Program-made: the position numbers and the translations under genes
Shown here: piece by piece, positions 8,655 through 18,239 of the stretch
Layout: every line of letters begins with the position of its first letter
How positions within the stretch are numbered: position 1 is the first letter of the stretch
Notes under the pieces: generated by a model
Told to the model about the DNA's origin: nothing
Databases searched by the model: none
Seen by the model: the letters and a program-made list of their open reading frames with translations, nothing else
DNA from: Novosphingobium cyanobacteriorum
GTDB taxonomy: Bacteria > Pseudomonadota > Alphaproteobacteria > Sphingomonadales > Sphingomonadaceae
Length of the DNA: 64,000 bases
Assembly (NCBI RefSeq): GCF_029436685.1
Contig: NZ_JAROCY010000010.1
Location: 1 to 64,000, forward strand
Direction: 5' to 3'

Positions 8655-11135
8655 GTGGGCAGAAGCAGGCGCGCGGCGATCGACCAGGATGGCAGCTGGA
8701 TCTACCGGACGTACTACGAGGCAGCGCTGCCCGCAGACGCCACGATTTCTCACGATGCGGACTATGTCGTTGTTTCGCCAGGCGGCGGCGATGACTCTGA
8801 CTATCCCGGTATTTCCACACCGTTCTACAGCGACCTGCACACCAGCACCCAGGATCTTGTGTTGTGGGGCAATGGCGTCGTCTCGCTGGGGGCGGTGACG
8901 CAGGAGCAGATCGATTTCATGAGTGCAGCCGATGGCAGCACTGACATGAACCTGTTTCCGGGGCGATACATCGCGGTCGGCTTCATTGGCACGGCGGATG
9001 AAATATTCCTCGGTATCAAGTCCGACCATACCGAGATCTATTTCACCAACACATTCACCGGCTCCAACGTGGCCGAGATTTACATATATGCCGATCATAT
9101 CGAGGTGCGCGGGGCATTGACCACGGGCGGCCTTGATCTGGGCACCGGGGCCGTGATTTCGAATACCGCCGGTGGCACGCTCATCTATGACCTGCGCGAT
9201 CTGATAGTGGTGAACGGCACGAGCGGTGCCGACGCCATCGCCGGCACCGACGCGCCGCAGACGATCAATGCGGGCGGTGGCGACGATATCGTCACCGGCG
9301 CGCTCGGCCCGCTCAAGGTTTTCGGCGGGGACGGCAACGATACGATAACCGGTTCGGGCCGGGCCGATGTGATCATTGGCGGCGCAGGGAATGACACGAT
9401 CACCATTGGTGCGAACGATTTCATCGATGCTGGGACCGGCAATGATACCATCAAGGTTGTGGCGGGGCCGGCAGGCAGTCCGGGGACGACGATAGTCGGC
9501 GGGACAGGGTTCGATACACTCGTTCTCGATTTCAGCCGGCAGATTCCCGGTTTCTCCTTCATCCTGCCATCGCCAGGCGATCGCACGATTGCCAGTCCAT
9601 CGATCAGTTACAGCGGTATTGAAGCCTTCCAGATCAGCGGTTCGATCTACAACGACTCGCTCCGCGGCAACAGCGGCAACGATGTGCTGAAGGGCGGGCT
9701 GGGCGCAGACACGCTGGTTGGCGGAGCGGGCGACGATATTCTGGATGCAGGAACAGGCCCGCGCCAGTCGCGCGAGCCTGTGGTTACCGCTGGCGGCTTC
9801 GATTTCGGGACTGCCGTTTCGCTCGATGGCAAGTTCACCCAAGGGCCCAACGGGACGCTCCCGTTCGTGCAGATCGACCAACTGACCGACGGCAGTGATC
9901 ACTTCAACACCGACGACTACTTTGCGTTCACCGCTACGGAGGGATCATTCCTTTCGGTTGAACTGAACCAGTTTTTCGGAGGGACGGAGATCGCGTCCTA
10001 TTCGCTCACGCTCTATGATAGCCAAGGCAACGTGATCGCCACCGACAATTCGGGCTTCAGCCTGTTTCCCTCGCTCGAACTCACCAACCTCGACGCCGGC
10101 ACCTATTACCTGGAGATCGGCTCAACCAACAACTTCAACGGTCCTTCGCAGTTCGAGACCACGGTCACGCTGTCCAATGGCATTGTGCCGGTGCGCCACG
10201 ATGTGCTGAAGGGCGGTACCGGCAATGACACCTATTTTGTCTATGCGAGCGACGACATCATCACCGAAAAGGCCGGTGAAGGTTTCGACCGGGTGATCAG
10301 CGATGTCGCCTGGCGGCTGGGCTCCAATCTTGAGGACCTGACGCTTTCAGGCATCGCCGCCATCAATGGCACCGGTAATACGCTGGACAACGTGCTCACC
10401 GGCAATTCGGCTGCCAACGTGCTCAAGGGGTTCGATGGGGCGGATACTCTGGACGGACTTGGCGGGGCCGACGTCATGCTTGGTGGCACGGGCGACGACA
10501 CCTACATCGTCGACAGCAGCAGCGACCGCGTGCGCGAATTGGCGGCAGAGGGGAACGATACGGTTCGTGCCTCGGCCAGCTTCACCCTGTCCGACAATAT
10601 CGAGAAGCTGGCGCTCACCGGCACGTCGGCCATCAACGGCTCCGGCAACGCGCTGGGCAACACCATGTCAGGCAACAATGCGGCGAACACCCTGAGCGGC
10701 AACGACGGCACCGACGTGCTGAACGGCGCCGGCGGCAATGATACCCTGCGCGGCGGAACCGGGTCTGACCGGCTTGACGGCGGGGAGGGGATAGACCTGC
10801 TGCAGGGCGGCACAGGTGGTGACCTGTTCATCTTCACCTCGGCCGGCGTGGCGGGATCAAGCAAGGCCACGCCCGAGCGCATCCTGGACTTCAAAAGCGC
10901 CGAAGGCGACCATATCGATCTGCGCGGCATCGACGCCAACACCGGGGCGGCAGGCGACCAGGCCTTCACCTTCATCGGCGGTGCGGCTTTCGGCAACCAC
11001 GCCGGGGAACTGCGCGCGGTGGTCGGCGCAACCAGCACCTTCGTGTATGGCGACACCAACGGCGATGGCGTGGCCGACTTTGCGATCCGCCTGGATGGTG
11101 CGCCCGTGATGGTTGCGGGGGACTTCCTGCTCTGA
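8655..11135 (+). CDS. RTX-type calcium-binding secreted protein with pre-peptidase C-terminal domain
   Basis: An 826-residue acidic protein with a GTG start. It has no Sec signal. It contains several blocks of glycine-aspartate nonapeptides (GGDGNDTITG, GGAGNDTITI, GGAGDDILDA, GGNDTLRGGTGSDRLDGG) that form calcium-binding beta rolls. Residues about 375-505 look like a pre-peptidase C-terminal beta-sandwich (DHFNTDDYFAFTA, ... LDAGTYYLEIG). The last about 100 residues resemble the type I secretion C-terminal region of serralysins, ending in aliphatic GDFLL. Export by a type I system is inferred; no ABC/HlyD/TolC export genes sit next to it. No catalytic domain was recognised. It is divergent from the TIR gene and abuts the kinase gene end to end. 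Confidence 0.85.
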   Translation: MGRSRRAAIDQDGSWIYRTYYEAALPADATISHDADYVVVSPGGGDDSDYPGISTPFYSDLHTSTQDLVLWGNGVVSLGAVTQEQIDFMSAADGSTDMNLFPGRYIAVGFIGTADEIFLGIKSDHTEIYFTNTFTGSNVAEIYIYADHIEVRGALTTGGLDLGTGAVISNTAGGTLIYDLRDLIVVNGTSGADAIAGTDAPQTINAGGGDDIVTGALGPLKVFGGDGNDTITGSGRADVIIGGAGNDTITIGANDFIDAGTGNDTIKVVAGPAGSPGTTIVGGTGFDTLVLDFSRQIPGFSFILPSPGDRTIASPSISYSGIEAFQISGSIYNDSLRGNSGNDVLKGGLGADTLVGGAGDDILDAGTGPRQSREPVVTAGGFDFGTAVSLDGKFTQGPNGTLPFVQIDQLTDGSDHFNTDDYFAFTATEGSFLSVELNQFFGGTEIASYSLTLYDSQGNVIATDNSGFSLFPSLELTNLDAGTYYLEIGSTNNFNGPSQFETTVTLSNGIVPVRHDVLKGGTGNDTYFVYASDDIITEKAGEGFDRVISDVAWRLGSNLEDLTLSGIAAINGTGNTLDNVLTGNSAANVLKGFDGADTLDGLGGADVMLGGTGDDTYIVDSSSDRVRELAAEGNDTVRASASFTLSDNIEKLALTGTSAINGSGNALGNTMSGNNAANTLSGNDGTDVLNGAGGNDTLRGGTGSDRLDGGEGIDLLQGGTGGDLFIFTSAGVAGSSKATPERILDFKSAEGDHIDLRGIDANTGAAGDQAFTFIGGAAFGNHAGELRAVVGATSTFVYGDTNGDGVADFAIRLDGAPVMVAGDFLL

Positions 11136-13508
11136 TCAGCGTGGGCAATTGCGGGCGATGCGCTTTTCCACCTCGCGCAGGTTGGTGGCGCGATCGAAAG
11201 CGGTGAGCATGCCCTTGCGTGAAAGCTCGGCATAGAGCGCGGCGGTTTCCCCGTCGGCGGCGCAGGCGGCATCCCTGCGTCCCGCATGGTCCAGCGCCTC
11301 GCCGATCAGGGTGTGGTCATAGGCCAGGTCGCGCGCCCGCTCGGGCGAAGGTGATTGCCGCAGCAGCCGCGCATCATCGGCCCGCACCGCCGCGAATTGC
11401 GCCAACGCCGGCCCGATCTCACCCGCACGGGCCAAGACCTGTGCCTGCGCGTTGCGGATCACGCGCAACCGGCGGACCGCCTCGGCATCTTCCACATCGC
11501 GCGCCACAGCCGCATCGGCCGCCGCGCGCGCGCGCGCCAGCCCCGCGCGTGCCTCTGTCAGGTTTCCCAGTTCCAGATGCGTGCTCGCCAGATCGTGCCA
11601 GGCTATGGTCCGTGAACTCAGCAGCTTGCCCTGCGGCACGCCAGCATGGGCAAAATCTTCCACCATGGCCGCACGTTCGGCATAGAACGGCAGCGCCGCC
11701 TTCGCTCCTTCGGTCTGGTAGATGCTTTCCGCCCGATACCCCGCAAAGCGAAAGCGCATGAGCGCTTCATCGGCCGATTGGGGAGCGCCGATCAGCGCAA
11801 GGCCCGCTTCGCCGTTGCGCCGCTCGGTTGCGAAGTCACCCTGCCATGATGCCAGTTCGGCAATGGCCTGCATCCGGGCCAACTGCATGGTGCGTGTTGG
11901 ATTGCTGAGCGTGGCATAGATGGAAACGCCGCGCGCGGTCGCCAGTTCTGCACCCTTTTGATCGCCCAGCTTCCACAGATCGAGCCAGGCCCTGTCAAAG
12001 TGAACGCGCGCCAGCAGTTCTCGCGCCTCGACTTGCTGCAACGGAGCCAGAAGCGTCCGCGCGCGATCAAGGTTGCGCGCCGCCTGCTGTGGCTGGGCAA
12101 GGTTCGGGCTGCCCGCGCGCGCCTGAAACCGGGCGAGGCGCAGCAGTCCGTCTGCCGCCTCGATGCGAACGGGATCGGTCGCGTGCGGACTTTCGGCCAG
12201 CCGCTCGAGATAGACCTGCGCCACCGCTGCCGTCTCGGCCTGGACGCGCAGCGATCCGGGTATCGTCTCCAGGCGCGGCAGCACGCGCTCGATCAACGCC
12301 CGTGCGACTGCGCGGGCGTCGGCAAACCGGGCATCAGCCTCCGTCCGCTCTGCTTCGGCACGCAGGTAGAAAACGGTCGACGTCGCAGCAGCCCCGGCCA
12401 GCGCCACGAACAGCGCCGTGGCCACGGCAAGGCCAGCGGCATGACGGCGCATGAACAGCCGGCTGTGATAGGTCCAGCCTGCACCGCTCAAAGCAGCGAG
12501 CGGGAGTTGCTGGTCGAGCCGGCGCAGGTCTTCGATCAGCGCGGTCACGTCTGGATAGCGATGCTCCGGTGCGATGGCCAGCGCGCGGCGGGCAATGGCG
12601 CCAAGGTCACCTTCCAGCCAGCCGCACGGCAGCATCGTGCCCGTCTCGCGCGGCAGGTCCCCCACCGGAGACCTGCCCGCCATGATTTCCGCAAAGAGCA
12701 TGCCCAGCGAAAACACATCGCCGGAAACGGTCGGTGCTGCACCGCCTGCGCGTTCCGGCGCGGCATAGGCGCGGGTCAGTGGGCTTGGTTCGGTGGAAAG
12801 GCTGCGCGCACCCGCTGTCTCGGCATCCAGATCGTCGATCAGCCGCGCGATGCCGAAATCCAGCAGGTGCACCTGTCCATCCCGATCCAGCATCACGTTG
12901 CTGGGCTTGATATCGGCATGCACCACCAGCGCGCGGTGGGCGTGGGCAACCGCCTCGCACACCGTGCGAAAGGCCGCCATCCGCTCGCTTCGGCTGGCAT
13001 TTTTTGCTTCGAGGCCCTGCGTGATCGGCAGCCCATCCACAAAATCCATCGCCAGCCAGGGATGGTCGACATGCTCTCCGCCATCGACGATGCGGACAAT
13101 CGCGGGGTGGCTCAGCCGGGCGAGGATCCGGCGTTCTTCCGCAAACCTCAGCCGGGCCGCATCGCTGGCGATATCGCGCCGGATCAGCTTGATGGCCACA
13201 TCCTGCCGAAACAGGCCATCGGCGCGTTCGGCACGCACCACCGTGCCCATGCCCCCACGCGCGATCTGCCCGGTTACCCGCCACGCTCCGATGCGTTCCG
13301 CAATCACATCGTCCAGCGCAAAGGCGCGCACGAAGCTCTCGGTAAAGGGGAACTCCGCTTCGGTGCTCTCCATCGCCAGAAGCTGCTCCACCCGCGCCCG
13401 CAGGGCTTCGTCGCTGCCACAGGCCTGCGCCACCTTGTGCGCGCGCACGGCGGGGTCCGGCTCGCCGAGCGCCATCTCCACGATTTCCAGGGCCCGGGCA
13501 TCCGTCAT
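11136..13508 (-). CDS. Membrane Ser/Thr protein kinase with C-terminal TPR-like region
   Basis: A 790-residue Hanks-type kinase. The glycine loop is IARGGMGTVV (about 82-90), the ATP lysine is in VAIKLI (about 107), the catalytic loop is HADIKPSNVML (Asp near 199; the usual HRD Arg is Ala) and the metal loop is LLDFGIAR (about 217-219). One transmembrane helix lies near 355-380, followed by an alpha-helical TPR-like C-terminal half ending in IARNCPR. The gene starts 10 bp after the ECF sigma gene, so they form an operon. Regulation of ECF factors by partner Ser/Thr kinases is known for several ECF groups; phosphorylation of this sigma factor is inferred. The stop codons of this gene and the RTX gene are adjacent. 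Confidence 0.9.
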   Translation of the reverse strand: MTDARALEIVEMALGEPDPAVRAHKVAQACGSDEALRARVEQLLAMESTEAEFPFTESFVRAFALDDVIAERIGAWRVTGQIARGGMGTVVRAERADGLFRQDVAIKLIRRDIASDAARLRFAEERRILARLSHPAIVRIVDGGEHVDHPWLAMDFVDGLPITQGLEAKNASRSERMAAFRTVCEAVAHAHRALVVHADIKPSNVMLDRDGQVHLLDFGIARLIDDLDAETAGARSLSTEPSPLTRAYAAPERAGGAAPTVSGDVFSLGMLFAEIMAGRSPVGDLPRETGTMLPCGWLEGDLGAIARRALAIAPEHRYPDVTALIEDLRRLDQQLPLAALSGAGWTYHSRLFMRRHAAGLAVATALFVALAGAAATSTVFYLRAEAERTEADARFADARAVARALIERVLPRLETIPGSLRVQAETAAVAQVYLERLAESPHATDPVRIEAADGLLRLARFQARAGSPNLAQPQQAARNLDRARTLLAPLQQVEARELLARVHFDRAWLDLWKLGDQKGAELATARGVSIYATLSNPTRTMQLARMQAIAELASWQGDFATERRNGEAGLALIGAPQSADEALMRFRFAGYRAESIYQTEGAKAALPFYAERAAMVEDFAHAGVPQGKLLSSRTIAWHDLASTHLELGNLTEARAGLARARAAADAAVARDVEDAEAVRRLRVIRNAQAQVLARAGEIGPALAQFAAVRADDARLLRQSPSPERARDLAYDHTLIGEALDHAGRRDAACAADGETAALYAELSRKGMLTAFDRATNLREVEKRIARNCPR

Positions 13509-13518
13509 CGGCCAGGCG

Positions 13519-14076
13519 TCACGGATCGCGCAGTTCGGCCGCCAGCCACAGGCGCGCGGCTTTCCATCGGCGCTTCACCGTGCTTTCGGATTCGTCCCAC
13601 AGCGCCGCCACTTCCGGCACCGAAAGGCCGACGAAGAAGCGCAGTTCCACCAGCGCGGCCAGATCGGGCGATGCCTGTTCCAGCCGGGTGAGGGCGGCAT
13701 CCAGCGCCTCCACATCGTAAGCGGGCTCGCCCGGCCCGCCGGCAATGGTCATGGCATCGGGCACCTGTCGCTTGCGCGACCGACGCTGGCGAATGGCGTC
13801 GATCATCGCCTGACGCAGGATGCGTGCGCCCGTGGCAAATACATGGCGCTGGTCCGCCCATTCAATGCGGTCCAGCTTCAGCACGCGCAGGGCCGCCTCG
13901 TTCACCAGTTCGGTTGGCTGCATGGTGAGGAACGCGGCCTCGCGCCGCAGCAGGCGCGCCGCTGCCTGTCGCAGCTCGTCGTACACCGCCGCAAGCATCG
14001 CATCGCGCGTCACGGGGGGCTGCGCCCCTGTGCTGTCGCCGCGGGTCTTGTCCGCGTTCCCGCCGCTGCCCGGCAT
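13519..14076 (-). CDS. ECF-type RNA polymerase sigma factor (Sigma70_ECF family)
   Basis: A 185-residue sigma factor. Region 2 covers AVYDELRQAAARLLRREA through QPTELVNEAALRVLKLD and DQRHVFATGARILRQAMIDA; region 4 is VELRFFVGLSVPEVAALWDESESTVKRRWKAARLWL. This belongs to the ECF type usually linked to kinase-TPR partners, not to zinc-finger anti-sigma factors. The frame is open upstream, but ATG 14076 is preferred because AGGAAAGGGGA lies at the right distance. No anti-sigma gene is adjacent; the kinase follows 10 bp downstream. An RTX gene lies 87 bp upstream in the same direction and is a candidate target. Confidence 0.92.
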   Translation of the reverse strand: MPGSGGNADKTRGDSTGAQPPVTRDAMLAAVYDELRQAAARLLRREAAFLTMQPTELVNEAALRVLKLDRIEWADQRHVFATGARILRQAMIDAIRQRRSRKRQVPDAMTIAGGPGEPAYDVEALDAALTRLEQASPDLAALVELRFFVGLSVPEVAALWDESESTVKRRWKAARLWLAAELRDP

Positions 14077-14163
14077 CGCCCGTCCCCTTTCCTGTGATGC
14101 AGGATAGGGGCAGGCTCGCCCGATTGGCAACGGTGATGGCCACGGCCCGGCCGATCGGCATCG

Positions 14164-16863
14164 TCAGGTAAAGATAAGGTCGGAAGCGGCCAGGTCCGGG
14201 TGCCCAGCCAGAACGGCGATGCGGATCTGCGCCTGCGATCCCGTGCCGTCGGCATCGTACCACAGGTTGCCGGTGGCCTTGTCATAGATCATTCGGTCAT
14301 CGGCATCGCCCGCCTTGGTGCCCAGCACGAAGTGCGATGGATCGAGTGCCCCGTTGGCGCCCACGCCGCCGTAGTAGTAGCGCTCGAACGACAGAACGTC
14401 CTCACCATGTAAGAAGTCGATGATCTGGTCGCGCCCGGCATCGGCCACGTTAACGCCTGCGAAGCGGAAGGTATCGGTCCCTGCGCCACCGGTCAGCGTA
14501 TCGTTGCCCGCACCGCCGCTCAGCACGTCATCGCCGTTGCCCCCCACCAGCGCATCGTTCCCCGCCCTGCCGGTCAGCACATTGGCCGCGGCATTGCCGG
14601 TCAGGGTGTTGTCCAGCTCGTTGCCGGTGCCGTCGATCGCGGCATTGCCCTTCAGCACCAGCAGTTCCAGGTTGGCTGAAAGCGTGTAGGTTACGCTGGA
14701 CTGAACCGTATCGCGCCCTTCACCGGTGTTCTCGTTGCAGGTGTCGCCAGTGTTATCGACCACATACCTGTCGTTGCCCTGGCCACCGGCCATGTAGTCC
14801 GCGCCGCCCATGCCATCCAGCTTGTCGTTGCCATCCATGCCGCGCAGTTCATTGTAGGAGCCGTTGCCGCGCAGCTGGTTGGCGCTGGCATTGCCGGTCG
14901 CGCGATAGCCTGCGCCGGTAAGGACCAGCGTCTCGATATTGTCGGAGAGGGTGTAATCGACCGTGGACTTGACCGTGTCCCGTCCTTCGCCAGCCGCTTC
15001 AACGATCCGGTCATCGGTTTCGGTGACCAGATAGAAATCGTTGCCAAGGCCGCCGATCATCGTGTCAGCCCCACCGCGCCCATCAAGAATGTCGCTGCCG
15101 GCAAGGCCGGTCAGGATATTCACTCCTGCATCCCCGGCCAGTCGATCGGCAAAGGCGCTGCCGGTCAGGTTCTCGACGCTGTAGAACGTATCGCCTTCGG
15201 CATCGCCGAACTGCGAGGTTGCGTTCGCAAGGCTGATGGAGACCTTGGTGGCGCTTTGGGCATAGCTGGCGGTATCGCTGCCGTTGCCACCCGAAAGCAC
15301 GTCTGCGCCTGTCCCACCGGTCAAGGTATCGTTGCCTTCGCCCCCGGCGAGCGTGTCGATACCAATGCCGCCAGTCAGCGCATCGTCGCCAAATCCGCCT
15401 TCAAGCCGGTCGTTGCCGTCCCCGCCGCCCATCGTATCGTTTCCATCCCAGCCGGTGATCAGGTCATTTCCTGCGCCACCCGTGTGGTTGTCTGCGGTGG
15501 CGCTGCCGCCAAAGGTCTCACCGGTCACGCCTGCTCCGGTTGAAAAACGTTCGATCACCGTCGTGTTGACGGCGCCGCCTGACCCATCGCTGCGCGCGCG
15601 GGCGTTGTTGTAGACCACGTCGATGGTGCCGTCGGTCCTCACCGCAAGGTCATTGATGCCGAAAAACTTCCCGGGCGTGGCGGCATCGGGATTGATGCGC
15701 GTCGTTTCCATGCTGGAACCGCCGGCGGTCACGATGCCGAGATAGGCATCGGCGAGGCTGGTGCCGTTGACGCCATACACGCCATCCTGCCAGGCAACGG
15801 CGATGCGGCCATCGGGCAGGGCATCGGCCCAGACGAACTTGGTGATGTTGCCGATGTCGGTGCCGCGATGAAACAGCAGCATGGCATCGCTGGTGGCCGC
15901 GCCATTGGCGGCGAAATAGCGGATCATCGTGTTGTAGCCGCTGAATGCCTTGCCGCCGAACACGCTCCCGTCGGCAACGTAGCTGTATTCGGTCCAGACC
16001 ACGGCAAAGCCACCACCCGGCAAGGCGACGATATTGGCGCCATTATCCGCGTTGATGCGGCTCAGCCCGTCAAAGCCGCCATCGTTGCCAGCGTAGAAGG
16101 CGTTCTGGTCGACCACCACCGGTGTCAGTGCTGCGCCTTTTCCGGTTGAAACCTGCACCAGCAGGTGACCCTGCGTGTTGAACCCGCCGACCGACTGCTG
16201 GATCGCGATGTCCGAGAAGTATGCAAACGCAACCTGCCCGCCCGTTAGCGTGGCGGTATCGCGGATGGATTGCGCGCCGGTGAGGTAGGACGTGCTCGTG
16301 CTGCTGTATGCATAGGTTTCGGTCGATGCTGCGACAGAAGGGGCCACGGCCGCGCCCTTGCCGCTGAAATAGCGCGTGCGCACATCCATGTATTCATAGG
16401 AGTTGTAGGTTGCGGGGTGTCCCAGGCCATCGAGGTAGTTCACCGGGAGCAGGCTCGCACCAGCGAAGTCCGAGCCATAGGCGACGAAGAAGCCGCCGTT
16501 CTTGGTTGGAGTGACCGAATAACCGATGCCCGACGCGGCATCGCCACCCTGCTCGGCATTGGGCTGGATCGGCCCGCTCGTGGCGACGCCACTTGCCGAG
16601 AACGTCTGCAGCCGGACGCCACGGCCATAAGGCCCTTCATCAGAGAAGAGCACGAAGCCGCCGTTGGTCAGCCGTTCGAGGTTGCCGTATGAGAAGTGCG
16701 GATCAACGTAGTTTGCGATGATCGTGGTGCGGACGCCCGCATCGGACAGGGTCGAGATCCACTGCCCGTTGCCCGCCACCCGCACCAGCAGGTCCGCATT
16801 TGCGCCTGCATCGATCTGGGTGTCCTGCCCGGTTTCCAGCGTGTTCATGTGGACGATCGTCAT
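14164..16863 (-). CDS. Large RTX / hemolysin-type calcium-binding protein
   Basis: An 899-residue protein. Residues 1 to about 450 form a beta-rich region with repeated [12 protein letters not shown]- and [11 protein letters not shown]-like strands. Calcium-binding nonapeptide blocks follow ([60 protein letters not shown]), spaced by repeated YTLSDNIE / LTGAGY units. The C-terminal about 80 residues match RTX type I secretion signals and end in DLIFT. The start at 16863 has AGAGGAG upstream; the frame opens earlier but lacks such a site. There is no Sec signal. It lies upstream of the ECF sigma/kinase genes in the same orientation. A surface or extracellular adhesin-like role is inferred. Confidence 0.85.
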   Translation of the reverse strand: MTIVHMNTLETGQDTQIDAGANADLLVRVAGNGQWISTLSDAGVRTTIIANYVDPHFSYGNLERLTNGGFVLFSDEGPYGRGVRLQTFSASGVATSGPIQPNAEQGGDAASGIGYSVTPTKNGGFFVAYGSDFAGASLLPVNYLDGLGHPATYNSYEYMDVRTRYFSGKGAAVAPSVAASTETYAYSSTSTSYLTGAQSIRDTATLTGGQVAFAYFSDIAIQQSVGGFNTQGHLLVQVSTGKGAALTPVVVDQNAFYAGNDGGFDGLSRINADNGANIVALPGGGFAVVWTEYSYVADGSVFGGKAFSGYNTMIRYFAANGAATSDAMLLFHRGTDIGNITKFVWADALPDGRIAVAWQDGVYGVNGTSLADAYLGIVTAGGSSMETTRINPDAATPGKFFGINDLAVRTDGTIDVVYNNARARSDGSGGAVNTTVIERFSTGAGVTGETFGGSATADNHTGGAGNDLITGWDGNDTMGGGDGNDRLEGGFGDDALTGGIGIDTLAGGEGNDTLTGGTGADVLSGGNGSDTASYAQSATKVSISLANATSQFGDAEGDTFYSVENLTGSAFADRLAGDAGVNILTGLAGSDILDGRGGADTMIGGLGNDFYLVTETDDRIVEAAGEGRDTVKSTVDYTLSDNIETLVLTGAGYRATGNASANQLRGNGSYNELRGMDGNDKLDGMGGADYMAGGQGNDRYVVDNTGDTCNENTGEGRDTVQSSVTYTLSANLELLVLKGNAAIDGTGNELDNTLTGNAAANVLTGRAGNDALVGGNGDDVLSGGAGNDTLTGGAGTDTFRFAGVNVADAGRDQIIDFLHGEDVLSFERYYYGGVGANGALDPSHFVLGTKAGDADDRMIYDKATGNLWYDADGTGSQAQIRIAVLAGHPDLAASDLIFT

Positions 16864-16985
16864 GCTTGGCGCTCCTCTGCCGCTTGCGACCGTCCCGCTC
16901 GGGACAGCCCTCAAGAACAAAGGCGCAAAGCATCGGCAAACCGGGTCAGCCGAAGTTCAGAATAATTGGCGTGGGGGCAGGGGCC

Positions 16986-17660
16986 TCAAGGGGCGGTGAG
17001 ATAGGCCAGGCACATACGGCCCAGTTCGCGCTTCAGCTGGCCCCAATCATAGTTGGTTACCGATTCCCCGGTCGATCCCAGGCTCAGCTGGCGGGCCAGT
17101 GTGGCGAAGATGATGTGGTAGGCTGAACTGGCGCGCAGTTCATGGTCGGAGCCGCCAAATTCGGGGGCGTAGCGAAGCATCGTCGCGATGGTGCGGTCCA
17201 GCGAGAATGCCGCCGTCTGCTTGCCCGGTTCTGCCACCTGCGGATCGTTGGCGGCGCGCAGCATCGACAGGCGCAGCAGCGGCGCATTCGATCGCAGCAC
17301 TTCGGCATAGGCCTCGACATAGCGGGGCACGAAATCGGCCAGGGTGGTGCATTCGGCGCTCAGCACGCCCAGCATCATGTCTTCCGCCTCGGCCAGCAGG
17401 GCCAATCCCTGGCCAAGCACGGCGCGCACCAGGTTGTCCTTGCTTTCAAAGCGCAGGTAGATCGAACCAATCGATACATTGCCACGCTTGCTGACTTCCT
17501 GCAGCGTGAAGTCCTCGTTGCCGCGCTCGATCATCAATTCGCGGGCCGCTGCGAGCATGCGTTCAAGCGAGGCCTTGCTGCGGCCCTGCTGGGGCATGCG
17601 GCTGACCGTTTCGACCGAGAGGATCGCCATGTCTTGGGGAGTGTCGGCCGGATCGGACAT
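16986..17660 (-). CDS. TetR/AcrR family transcriptional regulator
   Basis: A 224-residue regulator. The N-terminal HTH spans ARELMIERGNEDFTLQEVSK then VSIGSIYLRFESKDNLVRAV, typical of TetR (residues about 35-85). The C-terminal ligand domain is unassigned. ATG 17660 is taken over an in-frame TTG at 17681. The gene lies downstream of the C-glycoside deglycosidase-like pair in the same direction, separated by about 190 bp that include a stop-codon repeat, and upstream of the RTX gene. It could control either neighbour; the half-palindrome upstream of 19255 is a candidate target but is not convincing. Confidence 0.88.
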   Translation of the reverse strand: MSDPADTPQDMAILSVETVSRMPQQGRSKASLERMLAAARELMIERGNEDFTLQEVSKRGNVSIGSIYLRFESKDNLVRAVLGQGLALLAEAEDMMLGVLSAECTTLADFVPRYVEAYAEVLRSNAPLLRLSMLRAANDPQVAEPGKQTAAFSLDRTIATMLRYAPEFGGSDHELRASSAYHIIFATLARQLSLGSTGESVTNYDWGQLKRELGRMCLAYLTAP

Positions 17661-17777
17661 CGCTGCAGGTTCGCCCTTCAAATCAGAATGCAGAAACTAG
17701 AAAGTCCCTGAAGGCCTGCATAGCGGGAATGACGCGGGGCTGGAACAACTTTTAAGCCGCACCAGCCCCTGCCGGAA

Positions 17778-17849
17778 GGGCGTCTCAATCGTGCCTGACC
17801 CCATGTCAGTCGATCTCAACCCCTTCTCAGTCGTTCTCAACTTACGTCA
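17778..17849 (-). repeat. Stop-codon-anchored 10/11-bp periodic repeat, copy A
   Basis: Read on the minus strand, it begins with the stop codon of the DUF6379 gene as TGACGTAAG and continues with TTGAGAACGA, CTGAGAAGGGG, TTGAGATCGA, CTGACATGGGG, TCAGGCACGA and TTGAGACGCCC. Units start every 10 or 11 bp, giving a 21-bp double period. Copies B (23472) and C (46754) share the first 15 bp almost exactly and the same phasing. Confidence 0.85.
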
Positions 17850-18239
17850 TCCGGCGAAGTCGATGACTTTCTCGTCGTTGTTGAACGAAGGAAAGGGCAT
17901 GTAGGAGATGCGCAGCTTCTGCTGGAGCGAAAGCTTGTGCTGGCCCTTTGGAAACCCGCCTGCGCGTTCCACATAAAGGGTTGCCGGCGCTCCGAAAGCC
18001 CAGCGGCGATCGAACGCGGTTTCCATCTCGTCCAGGGTCAATGCTCCCGGTCCTTCGTCAAAGCGAACGGCCTCGCGCGGCAGGACTTCACCGTCGATGC
18101 CGACATTCAGTTCCTCGACCATGGACAGGCCCAAGCCGCGGTAATAGCCGAGCTTGCTTTCGAACGCGAAGCCGGTGGGCGCTTCGGCAGGGCCGGTGTT
18201 GCGCAGCGTGGTGGGGTCGATGATATACTTGTCGAACAT
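17847..18239 (-). CDS. DUF6379 family protein, C-glycoside deglycosidase beta subunit-like
   Basis: A 130-residue all-beta protein. The pattern YYRGLGLSMVEELNVGIDGE, then VLPREAVRFDEG, LDEMETAFDRRWAFGAPATL and LRISYMPFPS is that of DUF6379, the small subunit of C-glycoside deglycosidases. Those are two-subunit enzymes that cleave carbon-carbon glycosidic bonds of oxidised plant C-glycosides. ATG 18239 is used because it overlaps the stop codon of the TIM-barrel gene (ATGA), which indicates coupled translation of the two subunits; the longer frame upstream is antisense to coding sequence and not family-like. The stop codon is the first codon of repeat copy A. The substrate is unknown. Confidence 0.75.
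   Translation of the reverse strand: MFDKYIIDPTTLRNTGPAEAPTGFAFESKLGYYRGLGLSMVEELNVGIDGEVLPREAVRFDEGPGALTLDEMETAFDRRWAFGAPATLYVERAGGFPKGQHKLSLQQKLRISYMPFPSFNNDEKVIDFAG

Noticed and set aside
11958-13691. A 577-codon open frame antisense to the Ser/Thr kinase
   Set aside because: It covers kinase motifs on the other strand and has no protein-like pattern of its own.
14400-15500. Regular DNA repeats considered as a CRISPR array or minisatellite
   Set aside because: The periodicity is that of codons for GGxGxDxxx calcium-binding nonapeptides in an intact RTX frame; there are no conserved direct repeats with unique spacers.
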